Shown here: positions 23,988 to 32,437 of the stretch, in pieces
How the letters are laid out: each line of letters starts with the position of its first letter
How positions within the stretch are numbered: position 1 is the stretch's first letter
Origin: Sulfidibacterium sp964473395
Lineage (GTDB): Bacteria; Bacteroidota; Bacteroidia; Bacteroidales; F082
DNA length: 40,860 nt
Assembly (NCBI GenBank): GCA_964473395.1
Contig: CAYYOW010000010.1
Span: 1 to 40,860 of the forward strand
Direction of reading: 5' to 3'
Position numbers and translations under genes: made by a program
Notes under the pieces: model-generated
The model's database searches: none
The model's input: only the letters and a program-made list of their open reading frames with translations
What the model was told of the DNA's origin: nothing

Positions 23988-24073
23988 AAGTTTCTACTCA
24001 TATTTGATATTTCCATTCATAGCATGGTAATATTTTCTCTTGTACGGGTGCTTAAAGTTGCAAAAAATTGATG

Positions 24074-24081
24074 TATTTTTG
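24074..24081 (+). promoter_or_regulatory. Candidate -7 box of dnaX
   Basis: TATTTTTG matches TAnnTTTG and lies 18 bases before the ATG at 24100. Confidence 0.5.
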
Positions 24082-24099
24082 AAGTTCAAAATTTTATTC

Positions 24100-25995
24100 A
24101 TGGATAATTATATCGTTTCGGCAAGGAAATACCGTCCATCAATGTTTGCGCAGGTTGTGGGGCAGGATGCCATCACCTCTACTCTGAAAAATGCTATCGT
24201 CACGGGGCATTTGGCACAGGCCTTTCTCTTCACCGGCCCGCGGGGTGTTGGAAAAACCACCTGTGCCCGTATCATGGCAAAGACTATCAACTGCCTGAAC
24301 CCGACTCCTGACGGGGAACCTTGTAATGAATGCGAATCCTGCAAAGCTTTCAACGAAAATAGTTCTTTCAATATCCATGAGCTGGATGCCGCTTCCAACA
24401 ACTCGGTGGAAGGTATCCGTGCACTGGTCAATCAGGTACGCATCCCCCCTCAGGCCGGAAAATTCAAAGTCTATATCATCGACGAGGTGCACATGCTTTC
24501 GACACAAGCTTTCAATGCTTTTCTAAAAACGCTGGAAGAGCCACCGACTTACGCCAAGTTTATCCTCGCTACCACCGAGAAACACAAGATTATCCCCACC
24601 ATTTTGTCACGCTGCCAGATTTTCGATTTCCGGCGTATCAGCGTGGGCGATATTGCCCATCATCTAGCCTATGTGGCTAAAAGCGAAGGTATTGAAGCAG
24701 AAGAAGAAGCTTTGCACATCATTGCACAAAAGGTAGACGGAGCGTTACGTGATGCCCTCTCCACCTTCGACCAAATTGTGAGCTACAGCGGAAACAAGAT
24801 AACCTACAAAGATGTCATTGAGAACCTGAACATACTGGATTTTGAATATTATTTCCGGGTTACCGATGCTATCCTCAAAGGAGATTTTGGTACGTTGCTG
24901 CTTACTTTTGATGAGATTCTTCAAAACGGTTTCGATGGACAGGATTTTCTGGGTGGACTTAACGACCACTTCCGCAAATTACTGGTGGCTAAAAACCCAC
25001 ACACGGTAGAACTTCTGCAAGCCAGTCCGACTTTGCGCAATCATTACCAGCAACAGGCAACACATTGTAGCACCGGATTTTTGTTTAAAGCGTTGGATAC
25101 CTGTAACACGTACGACCTGAGTTACAAGACCAGTAACAACAAAAGGCTTCATGTGGAAATCGCCCTGACGCAGCTGAGCACGCTCACCAAGGGTATGCCA
25201 GCCACCAACGATGCAGAGCCTACGTCATCCTCCGAAAACAAACCTATTTACCAAACGGCAAAATCAGTGCAGCAGCAGGTCTCAAAACCTGGGACACAGG
25301 AATCCATGGTACCGGAAAAGCCCAGGTCTCCGGCAACGCCTCAAAAATTACAAACCATTCCTGCAAATGAAGGAAGCCAGTCTCCTGATACCAATAAACT
25401 TAAAACTCCCCCCGAACCTTCAAAAGCAAAAGAGGACGTAGAAAGAACTATAGCAAAAGATACACCGCAGCCCAAACCTGTTACACAAGACACCCATCAT
25501 AAGACAAAAATCTCCACTACCAGACCGTCAGGGCACGGGCATGCAATACGGAACATTTCCATTAAGGATACTCTGAATGCTCTGAAAATAAAAAACTCAC
25601 ATACTTCGGATGATCCTGAGCCCATCATTATCAACGAATTTACACAAGACAGGCTGGAGCAGGCCTGGAGCAATTTTGTAGAAAACTTCAAAGAAAAATC
25701 GCCTAATTTCGTACTGACCCTGAGCAAAGGCCACCCTGTACTGAAAGAAAATTTTAACATTGAATACCACGTCCCCAATATCATCATAAAAGATGACAAA
25801 CTGAATGTCAATATATTGCTGGATTACCTGAAAAAAGAGCTGAACAACAACCAGATTACACTGGAAGCCATCGTGGACCCACATGAACAACAAAAAGAAG
25901 CTTACACCGACCGAGAGCGTTTTGAAAAATTATCGAAAGAGTACCCCAAGCTTACCAAACTTAAAAACGAACTGGATATGGAACTGGGATTTTAG
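24100..25995 (+). CDS. dnaX: DNA polymerase III subunit gamma/tau
   Basis: 631 residues from the ATG at 24100 (MDNYIVSARKYRPSMFAQVV). The in-frame TTG at 24040 lies upstream of the -7 box, so it is not used. It is the clamp-loader ATPase of the replisome. Motifs: VGQDAITSTL, Walker A GPRGVGKTTCARIM (from residue 46), the Zn site CLNPTPDGEPCNECESC, Walker B IDEVHMLSTQAFNAFLKTLE and sensor-1 FILATTEKHKIIPTILSRC, then the collar domain to about 370. A Pro/Ser/Lys-rich linker (about 385-510) leads to a C-terminal domain (about 525-631) that is typical of Bacteroidetes and unlike E. coli tau. No clear slippery heptamer for a gamma form was noticed. Confidence 0.94.
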   Translation: MDNYIVSARKYRPSMFAQVVGQDAITSTLKNAIVTGHLAQAFLFTGPRGVGKTTCARIMAKTINCLNPTPDGEPCNECESCKAFNENSSFNIHELDAASNNSVEGIRALVNQVRIPPQAGKFKVYIIDEVHMLSTQAFNAFLKTLEEPPTYAKFILATTEKHKIIPTILSRCQIFDFRRISVGDIAHHLAYVAKSEGIEAEEEALHIIAQKVDGALRDALSTFDQIVSYSGNKITYKDVIENLNILDFEYYFRVTDAILKGDFGTLLLTFDEILQNGFDGQDFLGGLNDHFRKLLVAKNPHTVELLQASPTLRNHYQQQATHCSTGFLFKALDTCNTYDLSYKTSNNKRLHVEIALTQLSTLTKGMPATNDAEPTSSSENKPIYQTAKSVQQQVSKPGTQESMVPEKPRSPATPQKLQTIPANEGSQSPDTNKLKTPPEPSKAKEDVERTIAKDTPQPKPVTQDTHHKTKISTTRPSGHGHAIRNISIKDTLNALKIKNSHTSDDPEPIIINEFTQDRLEQAWSNFVENFKEKSPNFVLTLSKGHPVLKENFNIEYHVPNIIIKDDKLNVNILLDYLKKELNNNQITLEAIVDPHEQQKEAYTDRERFEKLSKEYPKLTKLKNELDMELGF

Positions 25996-26100
25996 CAGAG
26001 CCGAAAAGTCACGCTTTTTCCGAATGAACAACACAGAATTGAAGAAATTCCTTAGCCGGAAATTTTTCATCCCTTAGGCAACTACAGGCTATAGTTTTAC

Positions 26101-26108
26101 TACCTTTG
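26101..26108 (+). promoter_or_regulatory. Candidate -7 box of the M13 peptidase gene
   Basis: TACCTTTG matches TAnnTTTG, 21 bases before the ATG at 26130. The in-frame TTG at 26106 lies inside this box, which rules out the longer reading. Confidence 0.55.
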
Positions 26109-26129
26109 CGTGAATTAAAAACAATATCT

Positions 26130-28178
26130 ATGAAAAAATATTTATCATTCTTTTTGATTGCACTATTTGCCGTCGTTCTGGGGGCATGCAATCGGGGACA
26201 AAAAAAAGAAACAAAAAAAATGACAGAAGCCATTAATCCGGCCAACATGGACAAAAATGTAAAGCCCGGAAACAACTTTTATGAGTATGTAAATGGGGGC
26301 TGGATAAAAAACCATCCTATCCCACCCGAATACAGCCAATATGGAGCCTTTACTGTGCTTTACGAAAATAACCAGAAAGAGTTGAAAGCGCTGGTTAAAG
26401 AAATATCCGAGAAGAAAGATGTTAAGAAAGGAAGTATCGAACAAAAAATCCGCGATTTCTATAACAGCGGTATGGACACTGCGCGCATCGAGAAACTGGG
26501 TATTACCCCCATCAAGCCGGAGTTGGAAAAAATTGCAGCCATCACAAACCTGAAAATGGTACAAAAGGAGATGGCACACATGAGTACCATGGGTGTTCAT
26601 CCGCTTTTCTATTTCTATGCCGGAGCCGATGAGAAAAACAGCACAATGGAAATTACCAACTTGTATCAGGGTGGTCTGGGTTTGCCCGATGTCTCTTATT
26701 ACACGAAAGATGACCCCGCTTCCAAAAAACTGCGTGGAGAATATGTGAAACACATAGCCAAAATGTTTGAGCTAAAAGGTGATAACAGCAAAATTGCCGA
26801 CAGAAAAGCACAAGATGTGCTGAATTTGGAAACAAAACTGGCCAAAACTTCTTTCACTCGTCTTGAGCGAAGAAGTCCTGAGAAAAACTACAACAAAATG
26901 TCGCTTGCGCAATTGCAGAAAATTTCAAACGATATCAATTGGAAAGCCTATTTTACCAATATTGGATTGAACAAGCCGGGAGAAATCAATGTTGGGCAGC
27001 CCCGCTTTTTTATAGGTATAAGCAAGATTATGAAGGAAACTCCGGTAAACGTTTGGAAAGCTTATCTTGAATGGAACCTGTTGGATGATGCAGCGCCTTA
27101 TCTTAGTAAGAAATTCGTACAGCAAAACTTCAACTTTTATGGAAAAACCATGTCGGGACAAAAGAAAATGCAACCACGCTGGAAGCGTGTTATGCGTGCC
27201 ACTTCCCATAGCCTTGGCGAAGCGCTTGGTGAGCTTTATGTAGCCAAGTATTTCCCTCCCGAATCCAAAAAACGGATGATACAGTTGGTGAACAACTTGA
27301 AACTGGCTTTTGCAGATCGCATTAAAAAGCTTGATTGGATGAGCGACACAACTAAAGTAAAAGCCATTGCAAAACTGAAAGCCATCACCGTAAAAATTGG
27401 TTATCCCGACAAATGGAAAGATTACTCCAAACTTAATATTGTACCGGATAATTATTTCAAAAATATTATAAGTGCCAGTGAGTTTGCTTTTAACTTCAAC
27501 CGCGACAAAGTTGGGAAACCCGTGGACAAGAGTGAATGGGGCATGACGCCTCAAATGGTAAATGCCTACTACAACCCTTCAAACAACGAGATTGTTTTCC
27601 CGGCAGGTATCTTGCAACCCCCGTTTTTTAACAAAGATGCGGATGATGCAGTAAACTATGGTGCCATTGGCGTAGTTATCGGTCACGAGATGACCCATGG
27701 ATTCGATGACCAAGGTCGTAAATACGACAAAAACGGCAACATGAACAACTGGTGGACGGCACAAGATGCCAAGCGTTTTAAAGCAAAAACCACAAAGCTG
27801 GCTGACCTTTACGACCATTATACGGTTCTCGATTCGCTACACGTTAATGGACAGCTGACCATGGGTGAAAATATTGCTGACCTCGGCGGCCTCAACATTT
27901 CCTACGAAGCCTATTTAAAATCACTGGATGGGAAGACCCCGAAAAAAATTGATGGCTTTACAGGTACCCAGCGCTTTTTCATGGCCTTTGCTCAGGTGTG
28001 GCGGCAAAATATTCGTCCGAAAGAGATGGCCAAACGTTTGAAAACAGATGTGCACAGCCCCGGCGAAGCAAGGGTAAACATTCCGCCGTTTAATATGACA
28101 GCTTTTATTAAGGCTTTCAACATCAAACCCGGTGACAAGCTCTTTATTCCAAAAAAGGACAGAGCCTATATCTGGTAA
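26130..28178 (+). CDS. M13-family zinc metallopeptidase lipoprotein (PepO/neprilysin type)
   Basis: 682 residues from the ATG at 26130. The signal MKKYLSFFLIALFAVVLGAC is a lipoprotein signal with lipobox LGAC (Cys20), so the enzyme is anchored in the cell envelope. The zinc site is HEMTH (His519, Glu520, His523) in GVVIGHEMTHGFDDQGR, with Glu580 and Asp584 in GENIADLGGL. NAYYNPSNNEIVFPAGILQ and the closing basic tail before the end (KPGDKLFIPKKDRAYIW) also fit M13; most family members end in a CXXW/RxW tail. It removes or cleaves peptides, probably periplasmic or extracellular. It is monocistronic with a strong terminator. Confidence 0.93.
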   Translation: MKKYLSFFLIALFAVVLGACNRGQKKETKKMTEAINPANMDKNVKPGNNFYEYVNGGWIKNHPIPPEYSQYGAFTVLYENNQKELKALVKEISEKKDVKKGSIEQKIRDFYNSGMDTARIEKLGITPIKPELEKIAAITNLKMVQKEMAHMSTMGVHPLFYFYAGADEKNSTMEITNLYQGGLGLPDVSYYTKDDPASKKLRGEYVKHIAKMFELKGDNSKIADRKAQDVLNLETKLAKTSFTRLERRSPEKNYNKMSLAQLQKISNDINWKAYFTNIGLNKPGEINVGQPRFFIGISKIMKETPVNVWKAYLEWNLLDDAAPYLSKKFVQQNFNFYGKTMSGQKKMQPRWKRVMRATSHSLGEALGELYVAKYFPPESKKRMIQLVNNLKLAFADRIKKLDWMSDTTKVKAIAKLKAITVKIGYPDKWKDYSKLNIVPDNYFKNIISASEFAFNFNRDKVGKPVDKSEWGMTPQMVNAYYNPSNNEIVFPAGILQPPFFNKDADDAVNYGAIGVVIGHEMTHGFDDQGRKYDKNGNMNNWWTAQDAKRFKAKTTKLADLYDHYTVLDSLHVNGQLTMGENIADLGGLNISYEAYLKSLDGKTPKKIDGFTGTQRFFMAFAQVWRQNIRPKEMAKRLKTDVHSPGEARVNIPPFNMTAFIKAFNIKPGDKLFIPKKDRAYIW

Positions 28179-28199
28179 TTAACACCTGATTTTGATTAC

Positions 28200-28237
28200 A
28201 AAAACGGCTATGAAAACAAATCATAGCTGTTTTTTTG
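28200..28237 (+). terminator. Intrinsic terminator of the M13 peptidase gene
   Basis: AAAACGGCTATGA pairs with TCATAGCTGTTTT (one G-U) around loop AAACAAA, followed by a T run to 28236. Confidence 0.85.
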
Positions 28238-28274
28238 TGTCCGAACTTTTGGAAGCCCATACGTTCAAAATTAT

Positions 28275-28282
28275 TATTTTTG
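28275..28282 (+). promoter_or_regulatory. Candidate -7 box directly before the first acyltransferase
   Basis: TATTTTTG matches TAnnTTTG and ends 4 bases before the ATG at 28287. If used, the start site falls on or next to the ATG, giving a leaderless mRNA. Confidence 0.4.
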
Positions 28283-28286
28283 CATA

Positions 28287-28892
28287 ATGAGAAAATTTTC
28301 AAAATGGCTACTGAACTTGTGTGGCTGGAAAACCATCGGAGAGGTTCCCGCAGAGCACCGTAAGCTCCTGATTATAGAGGCACCACACACCTCTAACTGG
28401 GATTATTTGTGGGGCATGCTGGCCATCACTTCCATCGGAATAAAAGTGAACGTCATTATCAAGAAAGAGATGTTTTTCTGGCCACTTGGCCCTTTGCTGA
28501 GAAAGCTGGGAGGTATTCCACTGGATCGCAGTGGACACCTGAGTAAAGTAGATTCTCTTGCCGCCCTGTTCCGCGAAAAAGATGAATTAAATCTGGCCAT
28601 AACACCGGAAGGTACCCGTGCATTAAGCACCAAATGGAAAAGAGGTTACTATTATATAGCCGAGAAAGCCGAAGTTCCTATTTTGCTTGCAGCTCTCGAC
28701 TATAAGCAAAAAGCCGGCATTTTCGGCCCAATATTATATCCCACAGGCAACTACAAAGAGGACCTTAAAAAAATTGAAACTTATTATAAAGGAAAAGTCG
28801 CAAAGTATCCAGAGAACTTCAACCTCAGCAGCCAATATCTGAAAGAGGAAGTCAATAATATAAGGACCGACAAAAACCAGGAGATTTCTTAA
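28287..28892 (+). CDS. PlsC-like acyltransferase, copy 1
   Basis: 201 residues of the PlsC/LPLAT superfamily (1-acylglycerol-3-phosphate acyltransferase type). The catalytic HX4D is His34/Asp39 in APHTSNWD; the phosphate-binding motif is ITPEGTR (about residues 107-113); a middle GGIPLDRSG motif sits near 72-80. There is no long N-terminal membrane helix, so it may bind the membrane peripherally. Enzymes of this form acylate glycerophospholipids or related lipids; the exact acceptor is not known. A paralogue follows 22 bases later. Comparison with the paralogue places both starts at the same point and supports this ATG. The C-terminal tail is about 20 residues longer than in copy 2. Confidence 0.85.
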   Translation: MRKFSKWLLNLCGWKTIGEVPAEHRKLLIIEAPHTSNWDYLWGMLAITSIGIKVNVIIKKEMFFWPLGPLLRKLGGIPLDRSGHLSKVDSLAALFREKDELNLAITPEGTRALSTKWKRGYYYIAEKAEVPILLAALDYKQKAGIFGPILYPTGNYKEDLKKIETYYKGKVAKYPENFNLSSQYLKEEVNNIRTDKNQEIS

Positions 28893-28914
28893 ATTACGTC
28901 CCTAAAATTTGGAA

Positions 28915-29448
28915 ATGCAAAAAATAGCAAGCTTTATTTTATGCCGATTGTTGGGGTGGGAAATTACAGGAGAAATCCCTACATCTATTCAAAAGGCTGT
29001 TATTATTGTAGCTCCACATACATCGTTATGGGATTTTGTTTATGGACGTTTTGCTTTTTGGATACTTGGAGTGGATGTAAAATTCATAATAAATAAAAAA
29101 TATTTCAAATGGCCTTTGGGATTATTATTGACTGCTTTAGGGGGGCTTCCTGTAAAGCAAACCCACCCAACACGGCTTTTACTTGAGATCTTCGACCATT
29201 TCCAAAAAGATAATTCTTTTTTTCTTGTGATAACTCCGGAAGGAACACGAAAACAGGTAAAACAATGGAAAAAAGGTTTCTATCATATAGCTATGGAAAG
29301 TCACATCCCCGTTGTTATGGCTTTCATAGATTACAAAAATAAAAGAGGCGGTTTGGGACCGATTATCAGTCCCACCGGAGATTTTGAAAAAGACATGACG
29401 GTGATAGAGAGGTTTTATTCGCAGTTTCATGTCAATGAGAAAATTTAA
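28915..29448 (+). CDS. PlsC-like acyltransferase, copy 2
   Basis: 177 residues from the ATG at 28915 (an in-frame TTG at 28909 adds two). HX4D is His35/Asp40 in APHTSLWD; ITPEGTRKQ is the phosphate-binding motif and GGLPVKQTHP replaces GGIPLDRSG. It aligns with copy 1 along its length (GWKTIGEVP versus GWEITGEIP; KWKRGYYYIAEKAEVPI versus QWKKGFYHIAMESHIPV), so the two are tandem paralogues in one operon, 22 bases apart. Codon use is clearly AT-richer than in copy 1, hinting that the second copy has another history or weaker selection. The second copy ends earlier. Its acceptor is unknown. Confidence 0.82.
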   Translation: MQKIASFILCRLLGWEITGEIPTSIQKAVIIVAPHTSLWDFVYGRFAFWILGVDVKFIINKKYFKWPLGLLLTALGGLPVKQTHPTRLLLEIFDHFQKDNSFFLVITPEGTRKQVKQWKKGFYHIAMESHIPVVMAFIDYKNKRGGLGPIISPTGDFEKDMTVIERFYSQFHVNEKI

Positions 29449-29528
29449 AATAATCTTTTTATCTTTTTTGACTTCAACACATGTAATTATTATCAAACTT
29501 TAGCGTCTTAATAAAAAAGAAACAGCAG

Positions 29529-32189
29529 ATGTTATCAAAAAAGAGAATTTATAAAATTTCATATTTAGTGCAAACCGTAGGATTCACCATCCTATCCCTG
29601 TTTTTTGCCTCAACGCTTAAGGCACAAACGCGGCATGTTTCGTACAAAGCAACAGAGTTAAAAGGAAAGCCTCCCGTTATTGATGGGCATTTGAATGATA
29701 AAGCATGGATGCTGGCAAAATGGAACAATGATTTTACACAGTTTGAACCTTACGATGGGAAAGCGCCCTCACAAAAAACAGCTTTCAAGATTCTTTACGA
29801 CAACAACAACCTTTATGTGGCGATACGTGCTTATGACACAGACCCTTCCAAAATTGAAAGAATCCTTTCGCGCCGTGATAAAACCGATGGCGACTGGGTA
29901 GCCATCGGCATCGACAGTTACAACGATAAGCTAACGGGTTTTGTTTTTTCTACTAATGCCGTAGGCGTGAAGTTTGATGGTAAGTTTACCAACGACAACC
30001 AGATGGATGCCACCTGGAATCCGGTTTGGTATGTTAAAACCTCCATCGATTCGTTGGGATGGATTGCCGAAATGCGTATTCCGCTGTCACAATTGCGCTT
30101 TGCAAAGACAAAGAATCATGTTTGGGGTCTTCAGTTTATGCGGAAAATCTATCGTGAACAGGAGTTGGATTTGTGGTCACCACAATCCAAAGAAGAATCG
30201 GGTTGGGTTAGCCATTGGGGAAGTCTTACCGGCATCGACAACATACATCCCAAAAAAGAAGTCGCACTAACACCTTATCTCTTAGGCAAACTTAAGGCAG
30301 AGGAAAAGCAGCCTGGGAATCCTTTTGTCACAGGAGTTTCACCCGGCTATTCTGTTGGTTTGGATGGAAAAATTGCCGTCACCAACGACCTTACACTCAA
30401 TTTTACAGTAAACCCCGATTTTGGCCAGGTGGAAGCTGACCCTTCGGTAGTAAACCTTTCTGCTTTTGAAACTTACTTTCCGGAAAGAAGGCCATTTTTT
30501 GTTGAAGAAAATAACATCTTTAATTTCCCACTGACAGTCGGTGGCGGCAGGTTTAGCCGCGAGAACCTGTTCTACTCGCGCCGTATAGGACGAGCTCCGC
30601 ATAATTACCCCAAATTATCAGCAGGCGAATATGCAAAAGTTCCCGAAGCCACACGTATCCTCGGCGCTTTTAAACTTTCTGGAAAAACAAGAAACGGTTG
30701 GTCTATTGGTGTTTTGGAGAGCCTTACTAATAATAGTAAAGCAACCATAGATAGTGTCGGAGTGCGCAGCAAACAGACGGTTGAACCTATGACCAACTAC
30801 TTCAACACAAGAATACAAAAGGATATTAACAAGGGTAAAACTATTATTGGGGGAATGGTTACAGCAACCAACCGCTTTATCAAAGACAGCAGCCTGATGT
30901 ACCTGCCCACAGCAGCTTATACCGGTGGCATCGATTTTCAAACTTTCTGGAAAGACAAAGCTTATCGTCTGAGTGCCAAGGCGGTAGGAAGCAGACTAAA
31001 AGGGAGTACGGTAGCTATCACCCGGCAACAGGAGTCGTCGAGGCGCTATTATCAAAAACCAGATGGCACAAGGAAACTCGACACCACACTGAGAATACTT
31101 CAGGGAACCGGTCTCAGCCTGGAGCTCGCTAAAATAGGCGGAAGCCATTGGCAATATGGGATACGTGGAAGTATGCTTAGCCCCGGACTGGAGGTTAACG
31201 ATCAGGGCTACATGCGTATTGCCGATATGATAAGACAATCAGCATGGGTAAGTTATATCCTTTGGGATCCTTTCAGTATTTTCCGCACAATGAATATAAA
31301 TTTTGCCCAGTGGAGTGGGTTCGACTTTAAAGGAAGGAACACGTTTACCGGAGGCAACTTCAATTTCAACACTCAGTTTAAAAATTATTGGAATTTAAAT
31401 ATTAGAATCCGGCGCGGGGGCTTCGAGTTGGACCGTCACGAATTGCGGGGTGGACCTTCTGTAAAGGTACCTGGAAGCTGGAACTTTCAGACAGGTATCG
31501 GGACAGACGGCAGGAAGAAACTATCGGCAGGTATCTATTTCAATTCGGGAAAAGGAGACCAGCACTATAGCAAATCCATGAGTCTTGGAGTGCGTATCAG
31601 CTACCGTCCCATTCCGGCACTCAACCTCTCACTAAGACCAAACTACTCAAAATCATCAAAAGACTTTATTTATGTATCTACCGAAAAGGAGAATGGAAAA
31701 GATGTTTACCTGGTTTCCGGTATTCAAAAGGAGATACTCTCGGCCAGTCTGCGCGTTAATTTTTCTTTTACACCCGACCTGTCGCTGGAATACTGGGGAC
31801 AACCTTTCCTATTCTCCGGGAATTATTATGGCTTTAAGAGAGTCATCAGCCCCGACCAAAAAGTTTTTACATCACAGTTTTACCAATACACGGCAAGCGA
31901 GATTACCTACGACAAAACAAATAATCAATATTTAATTGATGATAACAGCGATGGAAATACAAATTTCACGCTGCCGAACCCCGACTTTAGTGTTATGGAA
32001 TTCAGATCGAACATGGTACTTCGCTGGGAATTTGTTCCTGGCTCTACCTTCTTCCTCGTGTGGTCTCAGGGTAAAAACAGCCATTCAGATGATGGAGTTT
32101 TCAATTTAAGTAATAATTTTGACCAGCTTGTTAAAGCCCGTGCAACTAATATTTTTCTTGTTAAATTCTCTTACCGGTTTAGTATGTAA
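29529..32189 (+). CDS. DUF5916 outer-membrane protein with CBM9-like N-terminal domain
   Basis: 886 residues with a signal peptide (VGFTILSLFFASTLKAQ, cleavage near residue 33). Residues about 45-235 match the carbohydrate-binding family 9-like fold: PPVIDGHLNDKAW, LYDNNNLYVAIRAYD, DWVAIGIDSYNDKLTGF, GWIAEMRIPLSQLRF. The remainder is DUF5916: NPDFGQVEADPSVVNLSAFE, then FPERRPFFVEENNIF, and beta-strand repeats ending in VKFSYRFSM, with the C-terminal aromatic residue one place from the end, like an outer-membrane barrel. Function is unknown; related proteins are common in Bacteroidetes and often annotated as carbohydrate-binding. It is preceded by about 80 bases with no strong promoter and stands alone. 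Confidence 0.85.
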   Translation: MLSKKRIYKISYLVQTVGFTILSLFFASTLKAQTRHVSYKATELKGKPPVIDGHLNDKAWMLAKWNNDFTQFEPYDGKAPSQKTAFKILYDNNNLYVAIRAYDTDPSKIERILSRRDKTDGDWVAIGIDSYNDKLTGFVFSTNAVGVKFDGKFTNDNQMDATWNPVWYVKTSIDSLGWIAEMRIPLSQLRFAKTKNHVWGLQFMRKIYREQELDLWSPQSKEESGWVSHWGSLTGIDNIHPKKEVALTPYLLGKLKAEEKQPGNPFVTGVSPGYSVGLDGKIAVTNDLTLNFTVNPDFGQVEADPSVVNLSAFETYFPERRPFFVEENNIFNFPLTVGGGRFSRENLFYSRRIGRAPHNYPKLSAGEYAKVPEATRILGAFKLSGKTRNGWSIGVLESLTNNSKATIDSVGVRSKQTVEPMTNYFNTRIQKDINKGKTIIGGMVTATNRFIKDSSLMYLPTAAYTGGIDFQTFWKDKAYRLSAKAVGSRLKGSTVAITRQQESSRRYYQKPDGTRKLDTTLRILQGTGLSLELAKIGGSHWQYGIRGSMLSPGLEVNDQGYMRIADMIRQSAWVSYILWDPFSIFRTMNINFAQWSGFDFKGRNTFTGGNFNFNTQFKNYWNLNIRIRRGGFELDRHELRGGPSVKVPGSWNFQTGIGTDGRKKLSAGIYFNSGKGDQHYSKSMSLGVRISYRPIPALNLSLRPNYSKSSKDFIYVSTEKENGKDVYLVSGIQKEILSASLRVNFSFTPDLSLEYWGQPFLFSGNYYGFKRVISPDQKVFTSQFYQYTASEITYDKTNNQYLIDDNSDGNTNFTLPNPDFSVMEFRSNMVLRWEFVPGSTFFLVWSQGKNSHSDDGVFNLSNNFDQLVKARATNIFLVKFSYRFSM

Positions 32190-32331
32190 ATTTTTTACAT
32201 TAGTTTTACAAAAATTAGAAATCGGTAATGATTTGTTCGGTTCAAAGTAGTTATAAAATTATTTCAGCCACTTTTACCACTTTAAACCTCCCAGCCGAGG
32301 CAAGACAAGTTAAAAAGAGGGAAGCTGTTTA

Positions 32332-32370
32332 AATCAGTGCCCCCTTTGGTGAAATAGATAACCACTGATT
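32332..32370. repeat. Inverted repeat in the DUF5916 / GNAT-like spacer
   Basis: AATCAGTG (32332-32339) and CACTGATT (32363-32370) are a perfect 8-bp dyad with a 23-base loop. There is no T-tract, so a terminator role is doubtful. The rest of the 248-bp spacer has no recognised feature. Confidence 0.3.
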
Positions 32371-32437
32371 ATTTATACTTCACTTTTCCAGACCGGACAC
32401 TATTTGTTTATAATTAAATATCAAATATTAAAACTAC

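Noticed and set aside
24100..25995. Programmed frameshift in dnaX giving a short gamma form
   Set aside because: No A-AAA-AAG slippery site followed by a strong stem was noticed at the end of the ATPase region.
26925..27554. 209-codon minus-strand frame inside the M13 peptidase gene
   Set aside because: Shadow of a well-supported gene, with no motifs of its own.
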